64,000 bases of DNA from Pseudomonas mohnii (lineage in GTDB: Bacteria; Pseudomonadota; Gammaproteobacteria; Pseudomonadales; Pseudomonadaceae), in contig NZ_FNRV01000001.1 of assembly GCF_900105115.1 (NCBI RefSeq), positions 372,001 to 436,000 of the forward strand, read 5' to 3'. Below, in pieces: positions 24,560-32,845 of this stretch. Within the stretch, counting starts at the first letter, position 1. Every line of letters begins with the position of its first letter. A program made the translations under genes and the position numbers. The notes under the pieces were generated by a model. It saw nothing but the letters and a program-made list of their open reading frames with translations, made no database searches and was not told where the DNA came from.

Positions 24560-25579
24560 TTATTTGTCGAAGGCAAAAATACGTTTCCAGTCGTCCTTCA
24601 TGCTGACCACGATCCACCCCTGATTTTTCGCCTGCTCATCTAGCGCGGCAGGGAAGGCACCAAGTTTCACATCTGGCAGTCCGCGAGCCGGGCCGTAGGC
24701 ATATTCGCGCGTCGCATCATCATGCAGGACCAGTAGCATAAGCCGCGCGCCCTTGCCGCCCTGCGTGTACTCCAGCATTTCTTGATCGCCACTCGAATTG
24801 CCAAATGCGGCAATCGGGCGCCGGCCAATAAACTGGTTGATGCCGACGGGCTTTCCGCCCTTGTCGTCAATGAAGTTCAACTCAGGCAATCGCACTATCA
24901 CCGGTTTTCCGTCACGCAGTTCAAACTGCGTCTTGATGCTACTGCCGACGACCTGTTCTGGAGGCACTCCGTAAACCTGCTCCGTCCACACACGCATGAA
25001 CTCAATGCCACCGCCAGAGACAATGTAAGTCTTAAAGCCGTTCTCGCGCAGATAAGCGAGCACTTCGAGCATCGGCTGATAAACCATTTCTGTGTAGTGC
25101 TTGCCAGTTTTTGGATGCGTTGCGGTGGCAAGCCAATCCTTGACCACCTGCTCAAACTCCACAGTAGTCATGCCGGCATGCGTGGCCATGATGAGTTCCA
25201 GTAAGGCGTGGTCTCCTCCGGCGAGCGCTGTTTTCAGATCCCCCTTGAGCAATGAGCTAAAGGGTTCCTGTGTCTTCCACTCGGGATGCTGTGGCGCAAG
25301 TGCTTTTACACGGTCAAGCGCGAAGTAAAGCTGAACGGGCATCGGCTGCTCGCACCAGAGCGTGCCGTCGTTGTCGAAAGTAGCGATGCGTTCAGCGGCC
25401 GGCACAAAGTCTGGTGAGCCCGGTTTTGTCACCTTCTCCACGAAGTCTACGATGGATTGCTTGGCAATCCCGTCGTGCCACAAGGGCAACGGATCAGCAG
25501 CATGGGCGATGTTTGTAGCGAGCACCAACGCGCCAACAAGCGTGATGAAGAGGAATCTAAGTGAACGTACAGTTTTCAT
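24560..25579 (-). CDS. exported HAD-superfamily phosphatase, 339 aa
   Basis: ATG at 25579 with AGGAC 6 nt upstream, preferred over a GTG two codons earlier that abuts the ribosome site. Signal peptide FLFITLVGALVLATNIAHAA. HAD motif I is RIATFDNDGTLWCEQ (nucleophile Asp), motif II is in TYIVSGGG, and motif IV is IAAFGNSSGDQEML. The domain resembles phosphoserine phosphatase-like HADs (PF12710). It lies 50 bp ahead of the 2H phosphoesterase, probably one operon. Periplasmic phosphomonoesterase activity is a family-level inference. Confidence 0.82.
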   Translation of the reverse strand: MKTVRSLRFLFITLVGALVLATNIAHAADPLPLWHDGIAKQSIVDFVEKVTKPGSPDFVPAAERIATFDNDGTLWCEQPMPVQLYFALDRVKALAPQHPEWKTQEPFSSLLKGDLKTALAGGDHALLELIMATHAGMTTVEFEQVVKDWLATATHPKTGKHYTEMVYQPMLEVLAYLRENGFKTYIVSGGGIEFMRVWTEQVYGVPPEQVVGSSIKTQFELRDGKPVIVRLPELNFIDDKGGKPVGINQFIGRRPIAAFGNSSGDQEMLEYTQGGKGARLMLLVLHDDATREYAYGPARGLPDVKLGAFPAALDEQAKNQGWIVVSMKDDWKRIFAFDK

Positions 25580-25743
25580 GGACACGTCCTGTCAGATTTT
25601 AGGGAAGTCCTTCAGCCAATATGGCCTGAACTCAACACATGGGTGCCACGCAATCAGGGGTTGGTAACCGATGTTGAATCCCCCCTGATTACGCGGTGGA
25701 CGAGATGCAATTCGCGACCTCGGCCAAGGTCACCACGGCGGTT

Positions 25744-27402
25744 TCAGTTGTCAGCTGGGATCTGAATCTTGATGCCTTCTTTTTCAAGGTCGTCGCGCAC
25801 TGACTGGAATTTCTGGTACTTGGACAATTCGATCGGGCCGTCGTAGCTCATGCTTTGCAGTTTGCGAGGAGGATACTGAACATAGGTTTTCATCAGCTTC
25901 GCAATTGCTGTGCTGATAGGCACCATCGTCCAGGTATGCTCGGTGTAGTTGTTCATGAAAATGTCATAGCGTTCCTGTGGATCTTGCAGCAAGTCGAATA
26001 CTTGCGGCACGGTTGCTACGTATTTGGTTGGCCCCTTCCAACCCTGGTTGGTGTCGACGGCCAGACCGCCCGTCACGGCGCCATTGTCGCCACGCAGGTT
26101 GAACACCGCCTTGTAGTTGCCGACACGGGCAGCCCCTGGGGACAGTTCGTTCTCGGTGAAGTAGAACCACTCTTTGCGAGGATCAGGGCCGGTACCGAGC
26201 AGCACCGGGGTCATGTCATAGCTGTCGAAGATGATCGGTTTGCCTTCGCGATCCTTGTCCGGCAGCTTGACCCCAGCCACGGAGGCGAAGGTCGCCATCA
26301 GGTCTAGGCCGCCCATAATGTCGTGATTTTTGGTGTTCGGTTTGATTTTACCCGGCCAAGCCATGATCGCCGGAACCCGGTTGCCACCTTCACGCACCGT
26401 GCCTTTGGTACCACGGAAGGGCGTGTAGCCAGCGTCCGGATAAACATCCTGCCAAGCGCCGTTATCGGTGGTGTAAACCACCAGGGTGTTTTTATCCAGA
26501 CCCAGCGCTTTTAGCTTGTCCATGATGCGGCCAATGCGGGTATCGAGTTCGACGATTGAGTCGGCATATTTAGTCTTGGAGATCGACTTGTGCACAAACT
26601 CCGGTGCCGGCAAGTTCGGCTGGTGTACTTTCATGAAGTTGACGTTGATGAAGAACGGTTTATTGGATTTTGACGCGGTGTCGAGAAATTCCAGCGTGGC
26701 TTTTTCTACATAGTTGTCAAAGAACGGAATGCCGACCACACCGGGTTTGCCATCAATGACCGGCGTGTCTACGTACTGACCGTTGATCTTGAACTCCTCA
26801 ACCGGCTTTTCCCCGGCTTTGGCCGACAACGCGCCCTTCGTCACTTTGGCAAACATCGCTCGGGTTTCATCATCCATGTCCGGGAACCAGGTAGGGTCCG
26901 CGTAGGTGTAAGCGTTCAGGTGATACAGGCCGACGTACTTCATTACGTCGTAACCTTGAGCATTGGGTAGCGCGTAATCGTCTTCGCCCAAGTGCCACTT
27001 GCCGGTGAAATAGGTGTCGTAACCACCGGTTTTGAGTACTGATGCCAGTGTCCATTCCGCTGCTGGCAAGCCACCACCCTGACCCTGAAAGGCTACCGTG
27101 GTCATGCCGCTCCGGTTGGGGATGCGCCCGGTTTGCATGGCAGCCCGGCCCGGTGTGCAACTGGGTTGAGCATAAAACGAGTAAAAGGTGGTGCCTTCTG
27201 CGGCGAGTTCATCAATGCTCGGCGTCGGCATGCCTCGACCTACCCCCCCTCCGTAGGGGCCCAAATCTCCATAGCCAGTATCGTCGGAGACGATAAACAG
27301 AATATTGGGTTTTTCGGTTTGTGCTGCCTGGACAACACCGTTCATCGCTATCAGCAATGAACAAGCAAAGTAAAACCTGGAGAAGCATGGGAGCCTTTTC
27401 AT
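25744..27402 (-). CDS. arylsulfatase, 552 aa (formylglycine motif CTPGR)
   Basis: Signal peptide at the N-terminus (ACSLLIAMNGVVQAA). Metal site NILFIVSDDTGYGDLGPYGG, sulfatase signature PSCTPGRAAMQTGR (Cys of C-x-P-x-R is the formylglycine site), GKWHLGEDD, and a second metal site VVYTTDNGAW. The length fits large arylsulfatases. It needs Cys-to-formylglycine maturation; no maturase gene is in the window. It is upstream of the HAD and 2H genes on the same strand with 165 bp between, so it may lead the operon. The sulfated substrate is unknown. Confidence 0.93.
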   Translation of the reverse strand: MKRLPCFSRFYFACSLLIAMNGVVQAAQTEKPNILFIVSDDTGYGDLGPYGGGVGRGMPTPSIDELAAEGTTFYSFYAQPSCTPGRAAMQTGRIPNRSGMTTVAFQGQGGGLPAAEWTLASVLKTGGYDTYFTGKWHLGEDDYALPNAQGYDVMKYVGLYHLNAYTYADPTWFPDMDDETRAMFAKVTKGALSAKAGEKPVEEFKINGQYVDTPVIDGKPGVVGIPFFDNYVEKATLEFLDTASKSNKPFFINVNFMKVHQPNLPAPEFVHKSISKTKYADSIVELDTRIGRIMDKLKALGLDKNTLVVYTTDNGAWQDVYPDAGYTPFRGTKGTVREGGNRVPAIMAWPGKIKPNTKNHDIMGGLDLMATFASVAGVKLPDKDREGKPIIFDSYDMTPVLLGTGPDPRKEWFYFTENELSPGAARVGNYKAVFNLRGDNGAVTGGLAVDTNQGWKGPTKYVATVPQVFDLLQDPQERYDIFMNNYTEHTWTMVPISTAIAKLMKTYVQYPPRKLQSMSYDGPIELSKYQKFQSVRDDLEKEGIKIQIPADN

Positions 27403-27837
27403 GCCTGGTTTCCTTTCTCAAAAGCTGATCCTTTGCTCACCCAACAACGCGATGAGTGCAAGCCAAGGATCCTGCGAGGGACCACCCAATCAACAGCCTG
27501 GACAGATCTGGAGACTCGCTAACTTCGAAATAGAAATTCCCACACACTATTCAGGGTTAATGTCGAAGCCTAGTACGAAAGGTTTCGTGTCGTTTGATGC
27601 CTTCATACCGCTCGTCGAATATGTCGGCTCTAGGGCATTTGTAGCTCGATCAGGCAGTGCAGTGCAGTGCAACGGGTCGCTTTCTGTCTCTCGCGACTTA
27701 TGCAACCTTGAAGATCACCTCCCGGCCAATCACCTTCAACGCAGCATTGATCAGTGTCTCGATCTAAGCGACCTGGACCATATTGATAATCTAGACTGAC
27801 CCTCTTAGACAGAAAGTGAGCAACAGGTCGCATTCAA
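27403..27837. other. intergenic, no gene supported
   Basis: A plus-strand frame spans most of it but has no convincing start, codon pattern or family resemblance. A minus-strand fragment near 27700-27780 (TLINAALKVIGREVIFKV, then stop) looks like the tail of a lost gene. A triple GCAGT repeat sits near 27655. Confidence 0.4.
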
Positions 27838-30273
27838 TTATTTGTTCACGTTTTTTAATAGAAAGTGCGAAAGCGCGGGAATCAGAACCAACGCCCCGAC
27901 CATGTTCCAGACAAACATGAACGTCAGCAGGATGCCCATGTCTGCCTGGAACTTGATCGGCGACCAGGCCCAGGTGATGACACCGGCGGCCAGGGTGATG
28001 CCCACCAGCGCCACCACTTTGCCGGTGAACGCCACAGCGTTGCGGTAAGCCTCGGTCAACGACAACCCGGCACGTTGCTGCGCCAGCTGCACGCTCAACA
28101 GGTACAGCGCGTAGTCCACGCCTATCCCGACACCGAGGGCGATGACGGGCAACGTGGCAACCTTCACCCCCATGCCCAGCACGACCATCAACGCCTCGCA
28201 GAGGATTGAGGTCAGCATCAATGGCACCACCGCCACCACCACCGCGCGCCAGCTGCGGAAGGTGATGAAACAGAGCAGGATCACTGCGCCATACACGTAC
28301 AACAGCATGGTGCGGTTGGCCTCACGCACCACGATATTGGTCGCCGCCTCGATCCCGGCACTGCCGGCGGCGAGCATGAACTGGCGCTCGCCCTTGCTGT
28401 GCTCACGAGCGAAGGTTTCGGCCACCTGCACCACGCGGTCGAGAGTCTCGGCCTTGTGGTCCGACAGGTAGGCCACGATCGGCATCATCGAGCAGTCATT
28501 GTTGAACAGGTCCGGGCTGCTGACCGAAGCCTGTTGCGCACCGTAGTTCAGCACGTTCTGGTTACGGGCGATGGTCAGCCACTTGGGGTTGCCTTCATAG
28601 GAACCGGCCGTGATCTGCCGCACGGCATTGACCAATGACACAGTGGTTTGCACGCCCGGTTGCTGCTGCAACAACCAGCCCAGGCGATCGGCTTCCACCA
28701 GGCTTTCGTACTTCAGGCAACCTTCGCTCGGCGTCTTGAGCATGATCGCGAACTGGTCGCTGGACAGTGAGTAATTGCTGGTGATGTAGGCATTGTCGCG
28801 GTTGTAGCGCGAATCGGCGCGCAGTTCCGGTGCACCGGGGTCGAGGTCGCCAATCTTCAGGTGATGACTGATGACAATCCCTCCCACCGCCAGGACACCC
28901 GCCACGCTCACTGCGATGGTGGCCCAGCGGCGCTCAGTGAACTTGTCGAGAAAACTCCAGACCGCGCCCATCCCTTTGCCACGCAATGCCTTATTCTCGG
29001 CGCGCAGGCTGCGCTCGGCCGCCTTGCGACTGACGCCCCAATACGACAGCAACACCGGCAGCAACACCAGGTTGGTGAAGATCAGCACGGCGACGCCCAG
29101 GCTGGCGGTGATCGCCAGGTCCTGGATCACCGGGATGTCGATCAGCATCAACACCGCAAAGCCCACCGCATCGGCGAGCAACGCCGTTAGCCCGGCCAGA
29201 AACAGGCGACGGAAGGTGTAGCGTGCAGCGACCAACTGATGGGTGCCGCGCCCGACGTCCTGCATGATGCCGTTCATCTTCTGCGCACCGTGGGACACGC
29301 CGATGGCGAACACCAGAAATGGCACCAGAATCGAGAACGGGTCCAGCGCAAAGCCGAACAGCGCAACCAGGCCTAACTGCCAGACCACCGCGATGACCGA
29401 ACAGAGAATCACCAGGGCGGTACTGCGCACGCAACGGGTGAAATAGAAGATGATGGCCGTGGCAATCACGGCGGCGGCGCCGAAGTACAACATCACCTGC
29501 ATCAGGCCATCGATCAGGTCACCCACCAGCTTGGCGAACCCGATCACGCGGATCTTCAGCGGGCCTTTGCCCTCCTCGCCCGCCACGCGTACGCTGCCGG
29601 CGAATTCATACTTGCCGCGCAGTTTTTCCTCGAGGGTTTTCGAGAACCGGTGGTAGTCGATGCCCTGCCCGGTCACGGGGTCTTTCTCCAGCAGCGGCAC
29701 GAAGATCATGCTCGACTTGAAGTTGTTGCCGATCAGGCTGCCGACGATGCCTGACCGGGCGATGTTCTGCCGCAACTGCTGCACGCTCTGCGCGGAGCCG
29801 TCATAGGAGTCAGGCATCACCGGGCCACCCTGGAAGCCCTCCTCGGTGACTTCGGTCCAGCGCACCGCCGGGGTCCATAGGGACTTCATCCAGGCACGGT
29901 CGACGCCCGGTGTCACGAACAGTTCGTCGTTGATTTCCTTCAAGGCGTCCAGATAGCGCGGGTCGAAAATATCACCGTTGCTGCTTTCCACCACCACCCG
30001 AACCGCGTTGCCCAGACCGCGCAAGGCCTGCCGGTTTTCCAGGTAGTTCTTGATGAAGGGCTGGCTCTGCGGAATCATTTTTTCGAAGCTGGCATTGAGC
30101 GTCAGCCGCGTGGCCGCGAAATAACCCAGCGCCACGGTCACCAGCAGACAGGCCAGCACCACCCACAGGCGGTTATTGAAAATCAGCCGCTCCAGGACGT
30201 TACCGGACCGGGCATCGAAGCCCTTGAGCTCGCGCACGACCGGCATTGTTTCGAGTTCGTAGTGACCCATCAT
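27838..30273 (-). CDS. MMPL/RND-superfamily exporter-like membrane protein, 811 aa
   Basis: Two repeats of one membrane helix, a large periplasmic loop and five helices: first helix at about residues 33-52 (LWVVLACLLVTVALGYFAA), helices 2-6 at about 255-410, seventh at about 455-475, the rest after 660. Typical texts: FLVFAIGVSHGAQKMNGI and the equivalent VIALGVGIGVDYALYLLSV in the second half, the functional D of the proton relay. It resembles hydrophobe-type RND proteins found with DUF1302/DUF1329/YCF48 genes rather than HAE multidrug pumps; no adaptor or TolC gene is adjacent. It probably moves a hydrophobic molecule between membranes; direction unknown. Confidence 0.88.
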   Translation of the reverse strand: MMGHYELETMPVVRELKGFDARSGNVLERLIFNNRLWVVLACLLVTVALGYFAATRLTLNASFEKMIPQSQPFIKNYLENRQALRGLGNAVRVVVESSNGDIFDPRYLDALKEINDELFVTPGVDRAWMKSLWTPAVRWTEVTEEGFQGGPVMPDSYDGSAQSVQQLRQNIARSGIVGSLIGNNFKSSMIFVPLLEKDPVTGQGIDYHRFSKTLEEKLRGKYEFAGSVRVAGEEGKGPLKIRVIGFAKLVGDLIDGLMQVMLYFGAAAVIATAIIFYFTRCVRSTALVILCSVIAVVWQLGLVALFGFALDPFSILVPFLVFAIGVSHGAQKMNGIMQDVGRGTHQLVAARYTFRRLFLAGLTALLADAVGFAVLMLIDIPVIQDLAITASLGVAVLIFTNLVLLPVLLSYWGVSRKAAERSLRAENKALRGKGMGAVWSFLDKFTERRWATIAVSVAGVLAVGGIVISHHLKIGDLDPGAPELRADSRYNRDNAYITSNYSLSSDQFAIMLKTPSEGCLKYESLVEADRLGWLLQQQPGVQTTVSLVNAVRQITAGSYEGNPKWLTIARNQNVLNYGAQQASVSSPDLFNNDCSMMPIVAYLSDHKAETLDRVVQVAETFAREHSKGERQFMLAAGSAGIEAATNIVVREANRTMLLYVYGAVILLCFITFRSWRAVVVAVVPLMLTSILCEALMVVLGMGVKVATLPVIALGVGIGVDYALYLLSVQLAQQRAGLSLTEAYRNAVAFTGKVVALVGITLAAGVITWAWSPIKFQADMGILLTFMFVWNMVGALVLIPALSHFLLKNVNK

Positions 30274-30297
30274 GGTGTTCTCTTAGTAATGCCGGGC

Positions 30298-31374
30298 TTA
30301 TTCGAGGGGCAATTGCCGCAGGCCTCGGGTGCCTGCCAGCACCAGTGAACCGCCGCTGGCCACTTGTGCGGCGGCGACCGGCGCCAGCGCTGTATTGGGC
30401 TGCTGTTGAAAACTGGCACCGTCGTCGGTGCTGATCAGCACGTGGCCGGCCTGACTGACCAGGACGATCCGGCCATCGGCGGTGACGCTACTGGCCGTGA
30501 TGCTCAGCGGCAGGCCAAGGTCGACTTTGTTCCAGCGGATCCCGTCATCGGTACTGCGAAAGACGTTGCCTCGCAGGCCAAAAACGAGCACGACACCGGG
30601 CTTGCCGGTGACGCCGAAGAAACTGCCGTTGTACGGCATCGGCAACGCGTTGAAACGACCGCTTGCGCGATCCAGCTTCATCACCAGGCCCTGCTCGCCA
30701 ACAATGAACAACTCATCACCGACCGGCCGCATCGCATACAGGTTCAGGGCACCGGGGTTGTCAGTGAGTTCCAGCAACGGCGTCCAGTGCTGGCCACCAT
30801 CATCGGTACGGAAAATCAGGTTGAACGCGCCGACGATGTAGCCGACCCGCTCGTTTTCGAACCAGACATCGAGAAAGGGTTTGTCGGCGCCCTCCTCGAC
30901 CATGCGCTGCGCTTCGCCGACCCGTGCCTGAAGGTTCGCATCGTCCGGTTGGCGGGTGAGCCGACGCTGGTACTCAGCGAGCATGATCGGGCCGACCTGG
31001 CGTCCGTCCAGTTGCCGGCTCCAGGTCTTAGCGGCATCGCTGCTGTGCAGCACCACGCCGTCGTGGCCCACCGCCCAACCCTGTTGCGCCGTCGGAAAAT
31101 GCACGGCCACCAGATCGGAGCTGACCGGTACTTGAGCCTGTTGCCAATGCTGGCCGGCATCATCGGAATACAGAATGTGTCCACGCTGCCCCACGGCAAC
31201 CAGTCGCTCGCCGGCACGCGCCAGCCCGGTCACCATGGCGTGTACAGCCAACTCGCTGCGCAACGCCGGGGTGTCGAGCACATCGGCAAATTCGCCGGCA
31301 ATCACCGGGCGAGTGAAGGGTACGGCCAGGGCAGCCGACAAGGCGGCGAGAAGGAACCACTTGATTATTGTCAT
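30298..31374 (-). CDS. YCF48/BNR-repeat (PSII-stability-factor-like) exported protein, 358 aa
   Basis: The start is set at ATG 31374 (MTIIKWFLLAALSAALAVPF), which provides a signal peptide; the frame upstream crosses the REP hairpin. Repeated blades carry the pattern SDDAGQHWQ, SSDAAKTWS, TDDGGQHWT, STDDGIRWN, STDDGASFQ, giving a beta-propeller of the YCF48 type. It is between the RND and DUF1329 genes, a linkage seen repeatedly in Pseudomonas. It probably assists assembly or function of the partner membrane proteins. Confidence 0.88.
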   Translation of the reverse strand: MTIIKWFLLAALSAALAVPFTRPVIAGEFADVLDTPALRSELAVHAMVTGLARAGERLVAVGQRGHILYSDDAGQHWQQAQVPVSSDLVAVHFPTAQQGWAVGHDGVVLHSSDAAKTWSRQLDGRQVGPIMLAEYQRRLTRQPDDANLQARVGEAQRMVEEGADKPFLDVWFENERVGYIVGAFNLIFRTDDGGQHWTPLLELTDNPGALNLYAMRPVGDELFIVGEQGLVMKLDRASGRFNALPMPYNGSFFGVTGKPGVVLVFGLRGNVFRSTDDGIRWNKVDLGLPLSITASSVTADGRIVLVSQAGHVLISTDDGASFQQQPNTALAPVAAAQVASGGSLVLAGTRGLRQLPLE

Positions 31375-31402
31375 TATTGTTATCTCGGGTGCACACCACA
31401 GG

Positions 31403-31437
31403 CCCCTGCAGGCGCGAGCTTGTTCGCGCCTGCAGGG
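31403..31437. repeat. REP-type palindrome between DUF1329 and YCF48 genes
   Basis: CCCTGCAGGCGCGA (31404-31417) and TCGCGCCTGCAGGG (31424-31437) form a perfect 14-bp inverted repeat with a 6-nt loop. There is no T-run, so mRNA stabilisation or a REP relic is likelier than termination. Confidence 0.7.
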
Positions 31438-31447
31438 TCGTGGGGGG

Positions 31448-32812
31448 TTAGCGGATACCGGTACCCGCCAGCGACTCGGCAGACCACTGGGCCTTGGACA
31501 GTGGGTCGATGTACTTGAGACCACCGTAAGGTCCGTAGAAACCATTCACGTTATAAGCACCGGAAACCAGGTCGTAGAGCATGTGGTTGATGGTGTCCGG
31601 AGCCTGCACGTCGTAGCTGTAGGTCAGATGAGAGAAGCCGCCGCGATAGAGCTGGCCACGGGCGTCATACTCGTCGGACGCCAGGGCAATCCAGCTGTCC
31701 TCGTCGAGGTAGAAGGTGCGCTTGCTGTAGATGTGGCGCTTGCCTGGCTTGAGCGTGGCTTCAACGACCCACACCCGATGCAGCTCCCAACGCAACAGGT
31801 CGGGGTTGACGTGGTTGGCCTTCATCACGTCGGTTGCGTCCTTGTGATAACTCATTTTGTAGGTGTTGTACGGCACATAGAGTTCTTTCTTGCCGACCAG
31901 TTTGAAGTCGTAACGGTCCATCGCACCGTTGAACAGGAACGCATCGTCATAGGTGGCAGCACCGACAGTGCCGGGGTTGGGTGTGTCGTAAGCCAGGTCC
32001 GGCGCCAGTTTCACCCGGCGTTGTCCCGGCAGGTATTGCCAGGCGCGACGTGGCTGTTGCAGCGGGTTGACCGAGTCCATGAGCAACAGTGCTTCCCCGG
32101 CGCGACGGGCCGGACCGGTGTAAGTCAGCTTGATCTTGTAGAAGGTTTCATCGGGGGTCACAGGCCCCGCAGCCCGGGTCGGCGCGTAGAGCGGGTATTC
32201 AATGTTGAACACGCCCGTGGAGCTCAAGGAGGCGGCGCCGGAGGAGTCGACGTTCCACGAGTCGTACTTGTTGGTCATGGCCACGCCCTGATAGCGCAGC
32301 AAGTGGTTCCACATCGCCTCGTTGCCGTCAGCCGGGATCGGAAACGGTACGCCGGGCAGGACATTTTCCAGCGACAGGCCGCCATCGGTGGTCTTGGCGG
32401 TGACGGCGTTTTTCGCGGTGTTGTCCAGTACGGCCTTGGGCAGCGCGACGCTGCGGTGAGTCGGGTACACGTCGAGGCGATAGCTCGGGTAACGGGTGAG
32501 CAATGCCTGGGCCGTCACCGTGAGCTTGTCTTTCTGCTCGGCGAGGTTTTTGCCGGTAATCACCAGGCGCGGCTTCTCGGACTCGAACGGGTCGGGCCGG
32601 AAGGAGTCGCCGGGTTTGAACCCGGCCGGAATCGCCGTCAAGCCACCGGTGTATGCCGGAATGCTGCCATCGGCATTGGCCGCTTTGTCAGCGCCCACGG
32701 CGGTCAGGCTGGTGCCAAGCTTGGTCGCTTGATCGGCACTGACAGCCGCATGGGCGGAACCGGCGACGGCCAGCGCCAGGGCGGTGGCCAATAGGGATTG
32801 AGTCAAATGCAT
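31448..32812 (-). CDS. DUF1329-family exported protein, 454 aa
   Basis: ATG at 32812 with AGGAG just upstream. Signal peptide LLATALALAVAGSAHA. Family features: N-terminal LGTSLTAVGADKAANADGSI and AYTGGL; later TSYKMSYH-like text (YNTYKMSYHKDATDV), WELHRVWVVEATLK, RTFYLDEDSW. DUF1329 has a LolA/LolB-like fold suited to lipid binding. It is paired with DUF1302 (33 bp upstream gene), suggesting a periplasmic carrier for a hydrophobic compound. Confidence 0.92.
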   Translation of the reverse strand: MHLTQSLLATALALAVAGSAHAAVSADQATKLGTSLTAVGADKAANADGSIPAYTGGLTAIPAGFKPGDSFRPDPFESEKPRLVITGKNLAEQKDKLTVTAQALLTRYPSYRLDVYPTHRSVALPKAVLDNTAKNAVTAKTTDGGLSLENVLPGVPFPIPADGNEAMWNHLLRYQGVAMTNKYDSWNVDSSGAASLSSTGVFNIEYPLYAPTRAAGPVTPDETFYKIKLTYTGPARRAGEALLLMDSVNPLQQPRRAWQYLPGQRRVKLAPDLAYDTPNPGTVGAATYDDAFLFNGAMDRYDFKLVGKKELYVPYNTYKMSYHKDATDVMKANHVNPDLLRWELHRVWVVEATLKPGKRHIYSKRTFYLDEDSWIALASDEYDARGQLYRGGFSHLTYSYDVQAPDTINHMLYDLVSGAYNVNGFYGPYGGLKYIDPLSKAQWSAESLAGTGIR

Positions 32813-32845
32813 GGGGGTGTCTCCTGTTAACTCACGGCTCGAAGA

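Noticed and set aside
27401..27799. Plus-strand 132-codon frame beside the arylsulfatase
   Set aside because: No ribosome site, start lies inside the arylsulfatase start region, and the protein text shows no fold or family.
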